Below are positions 35,813 to 45,104 of a stretch of 64,000 bases of DNA, in pieces. The stretch's first letter is position 1. Each line of letters starts with the position of its first letter. The notes beneath the pieces are model-generated. The model searched no databases. It worked only from the letters and a program-made list of their open reading frames with translations, and was not told where the DNA came from. Source of the DNA: SHZI01 sp031409515 (GTDB lineage: Bacteria > Pseudomonadota > Gammaproteobacteria > Steroidobacterales > GCA-2729495); assembly GCA_031409515.1 (NCBI GenBank), contig JANNXJ010000053.1, forward strand, positions 191,238 through 255,237, read 5' to 3'. The position numbers and the translations under genes were made by a program.

Positions 35813-35826
35813 GTGCGCTACCGCAC
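35813..35826 (+). promoter_or_regulatory. Crp/Fnr-type palindrome upstream of acyltransferase
   Basis: GTGCG-CTAC-CGCAC followed by AGAC. A weak hexamer, GACGAT, lies 36 nt from the left edge. Predicted start ~35861 leaves a 26-nt leader to ATG 35887. Confidence 0.7.
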
Positions 35827-35886
35827 AGACGGTTGGCGACCGGCATCGGACGATGCAGGTCTTCCCCGGGCTGCTGCCATTGCCCT

Positions 35887-37086
35887 ATGTACATTGAAAG
35901 GCCCTGGCTCTATTTCCTCCTGCTGGGAGCCGTCCTCGCCCTGATCAGACTGCCCGCATTCCGGTTTCTCGATGCTGGTGCCAGGTCTACGCGCTATGCG
36001 TCCCTCGACGGGCTCCGGGGCCTGCTGGCCTTCAGCGTGTTCGCATTCCACCTCATCGTCACGTATCGCTACACGGCGACCGGCATCTGGGAACCGCCCT
36101 CCTCGAACTTCTATGCGCTGCTGGGCCCAGTGGGCGTGTCCGTGTTTTTCATGCTCACGGGGTTCCTGTTTTGGGACAAGTTGCTCCGGGCGAAAGGGCG
36201 ATTGTCCTGGAGAGAGCTCTATATCGGCAGGCTGTTTCGCATCGCGCCGATGTACCTGTTCGTGGTGCTTGCCATGCTGGCAATCGTGTGGGCCAGAACC
36301 GGATTCGAACTACGAGAGCCCGCCAGCGCCATCCTGCTGTCCGTAGCGCAGTGGCTCGCACTGGGCGTGCTCAACACCCAGCCCGACGTGAACGGCTATC
36401 CCGCCACGCACGTCCTGGCTGGCGTGACGTGGACCATCTGTTACGAGTGGGCGTTCTACGCCTCGCTCATGCTTTCGGCGTGGTTCGCTCGCGGCCAACA
36501 CCACCTGGCACTCGTCCTGGTGGCGCTCGCGCTCTGTCTCGTCGCGAAGGTCGTTCTCGGCTCCTCCGCTCTGGGATTTGCCGCGCTCTTCCTGAGTGGG
36601 ATGACGGTGGCGTCTCTTCTTCACAAAAGCATCCGGCCACGATGTACCGACAGGACGGGATCGGCCATTGGGCTGGCCTGTGTCACCCTAATCTTTGCCG
36701 CGCCACTGGCCGGCATCGCTCTCAGCGGTTACGGAACGACAGTCGGACTTCTGCTGGCAGTGGCCTTCTACCTGGTGTGCTCCGGCTCAACGCTATTCGG
36801 CTTGCTTACTTCCACCGCCACACGTCGCTTTGGGCATGTGAGCTACAGCCTGTACCTGTTGCAGGGACTCGTACTGACGCTGGTGTTCGGGATCGCTCCG
36901 GTCAGGGCCTTTGCAATGGCCTCGCCCTGGCAATACTGGGCCATCGGCGCGGTCTGCGCAGCCTTGCTTACCGCGACCGCGTCCCTGACTTACAGGTTCA
37001 TAGAGCAACCGGGAATCGCTCTGGGCAGGCAACTGGGTCGCCCGTACCGAAGCAAAGTAGCCGTCCGGCTCCTCACTGTAGCCTGA
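35887..37086 (+). CDS. Acyltransferase 3 (OafA/YrhL-type)
   Basis: 399 residues with about ten membrane helices. The acyltransferase-3 signature is RYASLDGLRGLLAFSVFAFHLIV (catalytic His after the DGLRG loop), followed by GVSVFFMLTGFLFWDKLL and WRELYIGRLFRIAPMY. A late VSYSLYLLQG and RFIEQPGIALG are also typical. These proteins take an acyl group, usually acetyl, from the cytosol and attach it to sugars on the periplasmic side. Upstream in-frame readings from 35755 would cross the palindromic site. The 3' end overlaps the GH5 gene by 14 bp, tail to tail. Confidence 0.88.
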   Translation: MYIERPWLYFLLLGAVLALIRLPAFRFLDAGARSTRYASLDGLRGLLAFSVFAFHLIVTYRYTATGIWEPPSSNFYALLGPVGVSVFFMLTGFLFWDKLLRAKGRLSWRELYIGRLFRIAPMYLFVVLAMLAIVWARTGFELREPASAILLSVAQWLALGVLNTQPDVNGYPATHVLAGVTWTICYEWAFYASLMLSAWFARGQHHLALVLVALALCLVAKVVLGSSALGFAALFLSGMTVASLLHKSIRPRCTDRTGSAIGLACVTLIFAAPLAGIALSGYGTTVGLLLAVAFYLVCSGSTLFGLLTSTATRRFGHVSYSLYLLQGLVLTLVFGIAPVRAFAMASPWQYWAIGAVCAALLTATASLTYRFIEQPGIALGRQLGRPYRSKVAVRLLTVA

Positions 37087-38857
37087 ACGAACTGGCGGTG
37101 AACGCCGCGTACTGCGGATTCAGCAGGCCGATGGCGCCTGTGGTGGCACCGGTTGGTACCGTCACCTGCACCTGCGTATCGGTGATAACGCGGACACCGG
37201 CGTTCTGCGCTTTGCCCACCCACGCCCGGGTCAGTCCCGTGAACCCCTTGCCGATGATGGTAACGACTGTTCCTGGCGGTCCTGAGCGCGGCGAGAAGCT
37301 ACTGATATACGGCTGCACGTAACCAGTCGCGGTACTCTTTACGGTGAACGCCGTGGCCGTAAAGGCCACCTGCGTGGACGTAAAGACACCGATCGCGCCA
37401 GTCGTTGCCCCCTGGGGCACCGTCACCTGGACCTGCGTGTCGCTGATCACGCGTACGGGTGCGTTTTTGGCATTGCCAATCCAGGCCTGGTTAGACCCCG
37501 TGAATCCCACGCCATTGATGGTGACCACTGTGCCGACCGGACCGGACGTCGGTGAGAAGTTGCTGATGCCGATTGCGGTCGTCGGCGGTGGTGGCGATGC
37601 GGTGACCGGCACCGGTGTTGGCGCCGGCGCTGACGTCGGCGCTGACCTCGGTGCCGGGAAGCTACCACCCCACAGGCGCTGCAGGAGCGCCATCTTGTCC
37701 TGACGTACGTTCAGGTTATCGTCGAGAATACCGCCCGTATCCCCACTGTTTGGCGTGTAGCACCAGTAGAAGCTGTTGCGAATGCCTTTGCTCAGCAGAT
37801 AGTCGACAAAGGCATTCTGCCAGGTGACGTCCGCCTGTCCGCCGCTGCCGTTGCCGTAGCGGCCGCCCCATTCCCCGGGAACGACCGGATGCACTTGCGC
37901 GAACTGCCCGAACAGGATGTCCCAGTTTGCGGCCAGGTTCGCCGGGAACGCGGCCGCACTGAAGGACGATTTCACATAGACATCGGGACCATAGGTGTGT
38001 GGCGACAGAACCAGCTTATTGAGTGGAACAGCGAGCGGCTGGTATGCCTGGGGTTGAAAATTCTCCCCCCAGTTCATCGGGATACTGGTGTTCTCGACGC
38101 CGTCGAAGTTGCCGGTAATGCCCTGGACGAAAATCAGCAGGTTCGGGTTGGCACCGAGCACGGCCGCAGAGGCTGCTTCCACAGCGGGCTTCCAGTGGTT
38201 GGCCGGGTTGCTGGCGTTCGGGTCGCCACTGCTCCAGCGGACCACGCCATTGGGCTCGTTGTAGAGGTCAATGGCGAAGAAGTAAGGCAAATTTGCATAG
38301 CGCTGGGCGACAAAGGCCAGGTCTCTCGTCCAGTTGGCCGGCGTGTACGCCTGCCGGTTGTAGATCAACCCGAAGTCGACGGGATTCGACACGAACCAGG
38401 TGGGATACTGGCGCTGCATCGACACACTGTGGAAGTCGAGCATGATGTAGAGACCCTGGCGATTCGCCTCCGCCATCCACAGATCGAGAGCCTGCAACGA
38501 CGTCTTGCCGAGCAACTCGGGATTCTTCCCCGCGTCGATATAGCTCAACTGGTTGATCGGCGTGCTGTTGTACAGCGTATCCGGCACGAAGGGGACGCGG
38601 ACGGCGTTGAAGCCCAGGCTCTTGATCTGGGCGATCTGTTCCTTCCAGCCCATGGCCCAGAGGAACTGAGGCTGCAGGATGGTCGAGTTGAAGCCATAAT
38701 GGCTGATACCGCGAATCTGAATCTCCTGGCCATCGGCGCCATAGATCCTGCCGGCCTGGGTATTGAACCCTGCCGCCGCCACGTTGCCAGATATAGCAAT
38801 GACGAGCAGTGCGCTGGTTAGCGCCTTCAGCAGCCGAGCCATAGAACGGGTGTTCAT
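37073..38857 (-). CDS. Secreted GH5 endoglucanase with two IPT/TIG domains
   Basis: 594 residues from ATG 38857, with a signal peptide (LTSALLVIAISGNVAAAG). The GH5 catalytic domain (~30-370) has GISHYGFN, FNAVRVPF, the acid/base Glu in DLYNEPNG, SPHTYGPDVY and the nucleophile Glu in VPGEWGGRYG. A Pro/Ala/Thr linker leads to two consecutive ~85-residue IPT/TIG beta-domains. Each repeats ISNFSPTSGPVGTVVTI-like, GFTG.QAW-like and RVISDTQVQVTVP-like segments. They probably bind polymer or position the enzyme at the surface. The longer reading to 38992 passes through two regulatory palindromes. Confidence 0.9.
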   Translation of the reverse strand: MNTRSMARLLKALTSALLVIAISGNVAAAGFNTQAGRIYGADGQEIQIRGISHYGFNSTILQPQFLWAMGWKEQIAQIKSLGFNAVRVPFVPDTLYNSTPINQLSYIDAGKNPELLGKTSLQALDLWMAEANRQGLYIMLDFHSVSMQRQYPTWFVSNPVDFGLIYNRQAYTPANWTRDLAFVAQRYANLPYFFAIDLYNEPNGVVRWSSGDPNASNPANHWKPAVEAASAAVLGANPNLLIFVQGITGNFDGVENTSIPMNWGENFQPQAYQPLAVPLNKLVLSPHTYGPDVYVKSSFSAAAFPANLAANWDILFGQFAQVHPVVPGEWGGRYGNGSGGQADVTWQNAFVDYLLSKGIRNSFYWCYTPNSGDTGGILDDNLNVRQDKMALLQRLWGGSFPAPRSAPTSAPAPTPVPVTASPPPPTTAIGISNFSPTSGPVGTVVTINGVGFTGSNQAWIGNAKNAPVRVISDTQVQVTVPQGATTGAIGVFTSTQVAFTATAFTVKSTATGYVQPYISSFSPRSGPPGTVVTIIGKGFTGLTRAWVGKAQNAGVRVITDTQVQVTVPTGATTGAIGLLNPQYAAFTASSFRLQ

Positions 38858-38927
38858 CGGGTAACCTCCATGTGGATCCGCGGCACGACCAGACTGGCGC
38901 CGATGCATGCCAGGCCGGCCGCCGTCT

Positions 38928-38941
38928 GTACGACGCCGCGC
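38928..38941 (-). promoter_or_regulatory. Degenerate Crp/Fnr-type palindrome upstream of GH5 gene
   Basis: GTCT then GTACG-ACGC-CGCGC; one mismatch in the right arm. It sits 71 bp upstream of the GH5 start. I see no good -10 at 36-37 nt on the GH5 side. Confidence 0.5.
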
Positions 38942-38976
38942 ATAGTAGGGTCCCGAAGATGAACGGCCCGTTGTCT

Positions 38977-38990
38977 GTACGGCGCCGCAC
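38977..38990 (-). promoter_or_regulatory. Crp/Fnr-type palindrome upstream of GH5 gene
   Basis: GTCT then GTACG-GCGC-CGCAC, an exact match with the extended arm facing the GH5 gene. TACTAT on the minus strand is 43 nt from the right edge, not 36-37. It is 49 bp from the 38928 copy. Confidence 0.65.
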
Positions 38991-39381
38991 ATTGGCGCGC
39001 ACTTATTCAGCCACGCGTCCCAGAGGGCTATGCAGGGCTGGCTGTGGGACCGATGACGGTCAGCACGTCGTCGTTGGGTTGGGGCTTCGACGCGGTAGCG
39101 CGTCGCGCGCCAGAGAGCAGAAAACCACTGTAATTAGCGGGCTAGCGCGCCGTCGCCCAGTCGCCCACGCTGGTCAGCGGGACGGGCATTGGCTAGTTAT
39201 GGGCTTTGGGGCTGTCTGGTGCTGGGTCGACGCCCAGCGGCCGCAGGGCACCCCTGCGGCGCCCGGAGACGGGCATGGAAGCGGAGCGTGCAGGCGTCAC
39301 AGGCACCGGCTCAATTGCGCGGCGCGTTGCGGCAAAGTGGCGTCCCCGCTGGGTTCTAGCCCGCCGTTTCCGTAATCGTCG
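38991..39381. other. Intergenic region with two adjacent hairpins
   Basis: About 390 bases without a credible gene. GCTGGG/CCCAGC (39221-39238, 6-nt loop) and CCGCAGGG/CCCTGCGG (39241-39259, 3-nt loop) sit side by side, 120-160 bp beyond the peptide-synthetase stop on the minus strand. They may help terminate it, although there is no T-run. I see nothing else here. Confidence 0.45.
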
Positions 39382-42300
39382 TCACTCGAGGACCAGATCG
39401 CCAGCGACGGCGGCGCGCCGGGAGCCTGTCGGGACCCGAGCAGCGCAGGTCGCCAGAGCCGCGGACACCTTGCTGGCCATTTGCTCCAGCCCCTGGCCCT
39501 CGAAGACCGTGAAATGATCCCCGTCCATGACGACCACGTCGATCACACCAGAGGTAATCACGCCCCAGCCCATCTTCGGGTCCAGAAACGGACCTTGCGG
39601 CTCCAGCGCGCTACGCAGGAGCGTCACCCTGCCGGCAAATGCTCCCGGCTGGTAGCGGCGTTCGGCCTCTTCGAAATAGCCCAGAAGCCACTGGTCGTAG
39701 TTCTCAGGGCTGAGGCCCCGGCCCTCGAAGCTTACCGGCGGGGCCCGATCGGCTACGGGCTTGCCCACCCAGCGCAGCACTTTTTTGACCACGGTCCGGT
39801 TCGAGAGGAAGGCAGTCAGGCTTTGCTCTTGTGCCATTGTCCTGCGCCAGTCGGTCGCAATCAGCTGCCACCTGAAGGACTGGTCAGCAAGAAACGCGCG
39901 GACTGCCGGCAGTCTCCGCAGATAGCCCGGGGCCCAGGCATCGATCAGGGCGAGAAACGAGACTTCATGCTTCAGCGCGGTGAGCTGACGGGCCACTTCA
40001 TACGCCACCACGCCGCCGACGCACCAGCCGATCAACTGGTATGGGCCTGTTGGGTGAACCTGACGGATGAGGCGCACGTACTCGGCGGCGATATCCTCCA
40101 GCCGCGATGGCAGTGCCTCGTGCGTCAGGGAGGGATCGAACAACTGCAATGCCGTAAGCGGCTGATCAGGCTCGAGCCGCGAGGACAACCTGTAGTAGTA
40201 GACCCCCGTGTTATGGATCGCGATCAGCGGTGGTTTCGCTCCGGTGGCCTGCAGCTGAACCACCTGCCGGAAGTCGTACTTGCGGGGACCGCCGTCACCC
40301 AGCAGATCCGCCTGGGCTTCGATGGTTGGCGCTTGAAAAAGGGTCGCCAGGCTGAGTTGTTGCCCGAACTCCGCATTAATGTGACTCAAAAGGCGCGCCG
40401 CGAGCAGGGAGTGCCCGCCGATCTCGAAGAAATCGGCGCTCCGGTCCACAACAGGCAAGCCGAGAACCAGGCACCAGATGCGGGTAACGCGCTGCTCAAC
40501 CTCATTCGTCGCGACTGTCGTCCCGCTCAGGCCCTCCGTCGACACCGGGGCCGGCAGCCGGGCACGGTCGATCTTTCCGTTCGGCGTGCGCGGCAGCGCC
40601 TCAAGCACGACAATGGATGCAGGGTGCATGTAACTTGGCAGTGCCTGAAAAAGGCGCCCGCGCAGAAGCTCGATCAACTTCCCGGACGACTCTGCCCTGG
40701 CACGCGCCGGCACCACATAGGCCCAGATCGCGGCTTCTCCCACAGCATCCTTGCCAAGCACCGCAACGACTTCAGCGAGAGCCGGATGCCCGAGGAGCGC
40801 CGCTTCAATTTCGCCCAGCTCGATGCGGAAGCCCCGCAGCTTGACCTGGTGGTCGGCACGCCCCAGGAATTCAATCCAGTAACCGCGGGACTCGTTCTGC
40901 CGCATCCGGACAACGTCGCCGGTCCGGTACAACCGGGCCTGGGGATCACTGCCGAATCTGTCTGCTACGAATCTGTCGCGGGTCGCCTCCGGCAGACCGA
41001 AATAGCCGAGCCCGACGCCATCGCCCCCGATGAACAGCTCGCCTGGCGCACCTGGCGGGACCAGCTCGCCATGCGCATCGAGAACATAGAATTGCGTGTT
41101 GGCAATTGGTGGACCAATGGGGACTGGACCGTCACCAGACTCGACCCGAACTGCCGACGACCAGACCGTGGTCTCCGTCGGTCCGTACATGTTCCAGAGT
41201 TCGCCGCCCGACTCAAGCAGACTCTCCGCCAGCTTCCGCGGCATGGCCTCACCACCGCACAGCATCCTGAGCGACGGATCTCCGCGCCAGCCAGCCTCGA
41301 GCAGCAGCTGCCAGGTGACCGGAGTGGCCTGCATGATCGTCACGCCCTGGGTACGGAGCAGGCGAAGCAAAGCGTCTCCGCTCTTCATCTCCTCCTCCCG
41401 GGCGAGGATCAGCCTGGCGCCTACGAGCAGCGGCAGAAACACGTCAGGGACGGCCATGTCGAAGGAGATCGTCGTGACACCCGCCAACCGGTCCCTGTCG
41501 GTCATTCCGGGTTGACGACGCATGGCCCAGAGCAGATTGACGAGGGCCCGATGCTGGATCTGCACGCCTTTCGGCCGGCCGGTGGACCCTGATGTGTAAA
41601 TGACATAGGCAAGATCGGCCGGGGACGGCCCCCCATCCGGGGCTGTGGCGCTCTGCCGTGCAATCGCCGCGGAATCCACATCCACCTGGATCACCGGCAC
41701 CGCGCCCGGCGGCAGTCGCCCCACCAGCGACGCTCGCGTAATGATCGCTGCGGGCCGGGAGTTCTCGAAGACATGGGCCAGGCGCTCCTCGGGATACGCG
41801 GGATCGAGAGGAACGTACGCGCTACCGGCCTTGAGGACGGCCAGGAGCGCCACGATCAGGTCGGGCGAACGGTCCAGAATTACTGCTATACGGGTAGCCG
41901 GCGCGACGCCGCGGCTTCTTAGCTCATGGGCAAGGCGGCTGGACGCAGCATCGAGCTCCGCATACGTCATCGTCTGCTCGCCGCACACGACTGCGAGCGC
42001 TTCCGGCTGGCGCGCGACCTGGACGGCGAACAGCTCAGGCATCGTGAGATTCTGCGGATAGCTGGCTGCCGTCTGATTGCATTCGACGACCAGCGCCCGA
42101 CGCTCGGCGTCATCGAGAACAGGGAGCCTGGAAATGGCCTGCTCGGGATTCGCTACGACTGCGCGGACGACCTGCTCAAAATGCCGAAGCAGGCGGGCGA
42201 CCGTAGAGCCATTGAACATGGCCGCATTGAACTCGCAGGACACGCGCCACCCCGCCGCCTGCTCAGTCATCGAGAATTCCAGATCGCAGCTCGCCAGCGC

Positions 42301-43464
42301 GTGGGACGGCACCTCGAGTACCCGGACGGCGCCGTGGGCGGGGTCGTCCTCGACTGACTGGCGGCAGGCCCAATGCACGAAGAATGCCGGCTGCCGGCTG
42401 GCACTCCCTGCGCCGTGGACGATCCCGATGAGGGTCTCCGGTGCCACGTGCTCGTGCTCATGCGTGGCAGCAAGGCTGGCGCGGACCCGCGCGAGAACAG
42501 TGACGAAGGACGGATCTCCGGACAGATCGCTGCGCACAACCAGCGCACTGCTGAGTGGCCCGACCAGGTTCGTGAGCCTGGGATCGTCCCGCCCGGAGAC
42601 TTGATAGCCAATGGCAATGTCTGACTCACCCGTGTAGCGGTGCAACAGGGTGAGGAGTGTCGCCAGACCGGCTGTAACAATGGTGCAGTCGTTGCGGCTC
42701 GAAAGCTCGGCAAGTGGCCTCGTCAGCCCCCGCTCCAGCAGGACGGATTGGCTGTCACTACGCCCGGCCTGAACAGGGGAGCGGGGGCGATCCGGCTGGA
42801 TCTCGACAGGCCGGGCACCCCGCAGCAACTGCTCCCAGTAGGCGGTATCGCCACCGACGGTTGCCGTCGTGTGCCGGGCTGCGGTCCGGATCACCAGGTC
42901 ACCGTAGCTAATCGGCAGTTTCGGCAGGTCCGGAACCTGGCCTGCCTTCAGCGCCGCGCAAATCGAGCCACACTCCCTCGCGAGAATTCCGAGCGACCAG
43001 GCGTCACAAACGCTTGCATGGGCTGTGACAAGGAGAATGGAGAGCTGGCTGCTCAGCCGCACCTGGCGCATGCGCAGCAACGGTGGGCTGGCGAGATCGA
43101 AGGGGCGTTGCGCTTCGGCGAGCGCTAGCCGCTCAACCGTGGCGAGAACGTCCGACTCCGGAGCCCCGCTCAGATCAGTTAAAGGGACGGAGAACGGAAG
43201 CCGGGGCTCCACGGTCTGTCGAGGTTCGCCATCCGGCGACGTAGTGAAGAACATCCGTAGCGCCTGGTGGCGCCTCACGATCAGTTCCAACGCGCTGCCA
43301 AGCTCCGTCTGGGAGACTTCACCTTCGACCCGCCAGCGCGCGACGATCGTGTGCGAGGGGTTCCCCGAATCGCGTTGCCGTGCCGCCCAGAGACCGCGCT
43401 GCCCCGGTGAGCACGGATAATCCTGACTTTCCTCCCGCTGCTGGGCTGTCTCGCAAGTTGGCAT
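39382..43464 (-). CDS. Single-module peptide synthetase (C-A-T-TE)
   Basis: 1,360 residues from ATG 43464; the 43524 start would lie before the predicted transcription start. Condensation domain (~10-430): CSPGQRGLWA and VRRHQALRMFF, but HHxxxDG reads HASVCDA, so the catalytic second His is Ala. Adenylation domain (~460-970): YVIYTSGSTGRPKG, MYGPTETTVW, YRTGD, NGKID. My reading of its specificity residues, D-M-P-Q-L-G-M-V-W, is nearest to glycine codes, with low certainty. Carrier domain: DFFEIGGHSLLA. Thioesterase (~1090-1350): GWCVGG with Cys in the nucleophile position and GDHFTVF His. It lies inside the exopolysaccharide locus, divergent from epsF, and shares the 43542 operator. It may make an amino-acid decoration or a small product; no MbtH protein or phosphopantetheinyl transferase is nearby. 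Confidence 0.88.
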   Translation of the reverse strand: MPTCETAQQREESQDYPCSPGQRGLWAARQRDSGNPSHTIVARWRVEGEVSQTELGSALELIVRRHQALRMFFTTSPDGEPRQTVEPRLPFSVPLTDLSGAPESDVLATVERLALAEAQRPFDLASPPLLRMRQVRLSSQLSILLVTAHASVCDAWSLGILARECGSICAALKAGQVPDLPKLPISYGDLVIRTAARHTTATVGGDTAYWEQLLRGARPVEIQPDRPRSPVQAGRSDSQSVLLERGLTRPLAELSSRNDCTIVTAGLATLLTLLHRYTGESDIAIGYQVSGRDDPRLTNLVGPLSSALVVRSDLSGDPSFVTVLARVRASLAATHEHEHVAPETLIGIVHGAGSASRQPAFFVHWACRQSVEDDPAHGAVRVLEVPSHALASCDLEFSMTEQAAGWRVSCEFNAAMFNGSTVARLLRHFEQVVRAVVANPEQAISRLPVLDDAERRALVVECNQTAASYPQNLTMPELFAVQVARQPEALAVVCGEQTMTYAELDAASSRLAHELRSRGVAPATRIAVILDRSPDLIVALLAVLKAGSAYVPLDPAYPEERLAHVFENSRPAAIITRASLVGRLPPGAVPVIQVDVDSAAIARQSATAPDGGPSPADLAYVIYTSGSTGRPKGVQIQHRALVNLLWAMRRQPGMTDRDRLAGVTTISFDMAVPDVFLPLLVGARLILAREEEMKSGDALLRLLRTQGVTIMQATPVTWQLLLEAGWRGDPSLRMLCGGEAMPRKLAESLLESGGELWNMYGPTETTVWSSAVRVESGDGPVPIGPPIANTQFYVLDAHGELVPPGAPGELFIGGDGVGLGYFGLPEATRDRFVADRFGSDPQARLYRTGDVVRMRQNESRGYWIEFLGRADHQVKLRGFRIELGEIEAALLGHPALAEVVAVLGKDAVGEAAIWAYVVPARARAESSGKLIELLRGRLFQALPSYMHPASIVVLEALPRTPNGKIDRARLPAPVSTEGLSGTTVATNEVEQRVTRIWCLVLGLPVVDRSADFFEIGGHSLLAARLLSHINAEFGQQLSLATLFQAPTIEAQADLLGDGGPRKYDFRQVVQLQATGAKPPLIAIHNTGVYYYRLSSRLEPDQPLTALQLFDPSLTHEALPSRLEDIAAEYVRLIRQVHPTGPYQLIGWCVGGVVAYEVARQLTALKHEVSFLALIDAWAPGYLRRLPAVRAFLADQSFRWQLIATDWRRTMAQEQSLTAFLSNRTVVKKVLRWVGKPVADRAPPVSFEGRGLSPENYDQWLLGYFEEAERRYQPGAFAGRVTLLRSALEPQGPFLDPKMGWGVITSGVIDVVVMDGDHFTVFEGQGLEQMASKVSAALATCAARVPTGSRRAAVAGDLVLE

Positions 43465-43541
43465 GGCACTCCACTGCAAATGGCCGGAACGCGATCTGCG
43501 TTGCGACGCCCAGACACTAGGCATGCGAGGGAGGGACGTCT

Positions 43542-43555
43542 GTGCGGTGACGAAC
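43542..43555. promoter_or_regulatory. Bidirectional Crp/Fnr-type palindrome, NRPS/epsF
   Basis: GTCT-GTGCG-GTGA-CGAAC-AGAC, the only copy with both extended arms. TAGTGT lies at 36 nt on the minus strand (43519) and GAGAAT at 36 nt on the plus strand (43578). The site is in class II position for both divergent genes. Confidence 0.8.
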
Positions 43556-43664
43556 AGACCATATTGCCGGCCGTGCAGAGAATAAGGCCCCTGAAAGTCT
43601 GAGAACGGACGGCGGCGCCAACCCGGCGTAGACGCTGAGTGGTCCGTCTGAAGGAACTCTTCCC

Positions 43665-45104
43665 TTGACTCCCCGCAGCGATCTCACCGTACTGCTGGAG
43701 GCACCTCAAGCCTACCGAGGTATGTCCACCATTCCAGCGGCCTACGTCAATCCAGGCCTCTCCCTGGCCCAGATCGGCGCCATCATCCGGGCCTATCGGG
43801 TGGTTATCGTCCTCGTTGTCGTCGCTGCCATGACGGCTGTTGCTCTGGTTGTCGCGGTCCTGCCGAGAACCTACTCGGCCACCGCCACCCTGATGGTCAG
43901 CTACGACGTCAATGACCCCCTTAATGGCAAGGAATTTCCCGTCGGGCTGCTAGGCAGCTATATCGCCACGCAGATCGAGCTTATGCAGAATCCCGAAGTA
44001 CTGCTGCCAGTCGTTGACCGCCTCAAACTCACGAAGAACGAGGACTACACCGCTGGCTATAGCGGCAACGGCAGCACACTCCGTGAATGGGCCGCAGCCA
44101 GGCTCAGCAAGAACCTGTCGATCTATCAGGGAGCATTCGCCAGCCAGTTGATCCACGTCAAGTACTCGGCGAGCAGTGCTGCGGAGGCTGCCCTGGTTTC
44201 CAACGCGGTGGTCGATATCTATATGGAGCAGGACGCGGTTCGGTCGACCAGGCCGGCAACTGAAAGGGCACGCCGCTACGCCGAACAGCTCGAGAAGCTC
44301 AAGGTGAAGGTAATCGCTGCGCAGGACGAGGTTACGGCCTTCAACCAGCGCAATGCACTGATCGATTCCGGCGCCGCCAATGTGGATGTCACCCTGCTGT
44401 CAAGCCTTGAACAGCAGCTCGTGGAAGCGCAGAACGCCCGATGGGGCGCCGAGGTACGCAAGTCGGGTGATCAGTCCGTCGGCGACCTGGTGCTGGCTTC
44501 ACCACTAATACAGTCTCTCAAGACCAAGCTTGCAGACCAGCAGGTCCGGCTGGCAGCAATGGATTTACTGTTCCTCCCGAACAATGCCCTGATGCTGGAG
44601 TTGCAGTCGCAGATAAAGGCAACGGGCGCTGCCCTAGAGGCGGAAACCAGCAGCTATACCAGCAACGCGTCGGCCTCCCTGGTTGGTGCCCGGCAACTCG
44701 TGCAGAAATTGCAGGCTGCCGTTGAACTCGAGCGAAGGCGGGTACTTACCGAGAGCAAACTCCACGATGACTCCGCCAAATACCAGCTGGAACTGGCATC
44801 CACCCAGGCTGTCTACAAGCGCGCCCTCGAGGGCTACGACCAGATCATGTTTGCCTCGAGTGGCCGCTACAGCAACGTGGATGTCGTCAGTCGGGCCAGG
44901 CCGCCCGTGAAGGCCGCGCAACCGCGCGTGCTGATCTATCTCCTGCTCGGATTTGCCGGTGCCCTCGTTCTGGGGCTGCTGGGACCGGTGGCTTATGAGC
45001 TGCTTAACCGTCGCGTGCGCTGCCGGGATGACCTTGAGCGTGACCACGGTATCCCGGTGCTCGTTGACTTCGGTCCACTCCCCCGGGTGCGGCACGCATC
45101 ATGA
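43665..45104 (+). CDS. epsF: Chain-length determinant protein, EpsF-like (Wzz/GumC)
   Basis: 479 residues from TTG 43665 (AAGGA 9 nt upstream); ATG 43722 is an alternative with a poorly spaced ribosome site. Two membrane helices (VVIVLVVVAAMTAVALVVAVL near the start; YLLLGFAGALVLGLLGPV near the end) flank a large periplasmic coiled-coil region. YSATATLMVSYDVNDPLNGKEFPVGLLGSYIATQIELMQNPEV and RARRYAEQLEKLKVKVIAAQDEVTAFNQRNALIDS match EpsF-type proteins of EpsF/EpsG pairs. It sets polymer length with Wzy and the tyrosine kinase encoded next (ATGA overlap). The short cytosolic tail RRVRCRDDLERDHGIPVL resembles the kinase contact region. Confidence 0.85.
   Translation: MTPRSDLTVLLEAPQAYRGMSTIPAAYVNPGLSLAQIGAIIRAYRVVIVLVVVAAMTAVALVVAVLPRTYSATATLMVSYDVNDPLNGKEFPVGLLGSYIATQIELMQNPEVLLPVVDRLKLTKNEDYTAGYSGNGSTLREWAAARLSKNLSIYQGAFASQLIHVKYSASSAAEAALVSNAVVDIYMEQDAVRSTRPATERARRYAEQLEKLKVKVIAAQDEVTAFNQRNALIDSGAANVDVTLLSSLEQQLVEAQNARWGAEVRKSGDQSVGDLVLASPLIQSLKTKLADQQVRLAAMDLLFLPNNALMLELQSQIKATGAALEAETSSYTSNASASLVGARQLVQKLQAAVELERRRVLTESKLHDDSAKYQLELASTQAVYKRALEGYDQIMFASSGRYSNVDVVSRARPPVKAAQPRVLIYLLLGFAGALVLGLLGPVAYELLNRRVRCRDDLERDHGIPVLVDFGPLPRVRHAS

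Noticed and set aside
38872..39375. A 167-residue plus-strand open frame in the GH5-NRPS gap
   Set aside because: No ribosome site, odd composition, and it runs through two regulatory palindromes and two hairpins; it looks like an open frame due to high GC.
39382..43464. Several long plus-strand frames opposite the peptide synthetase
   Set aside because: They mirror the GC-rich codons of the synthetase, whose C, A, T and TE motifs are unmistakable.
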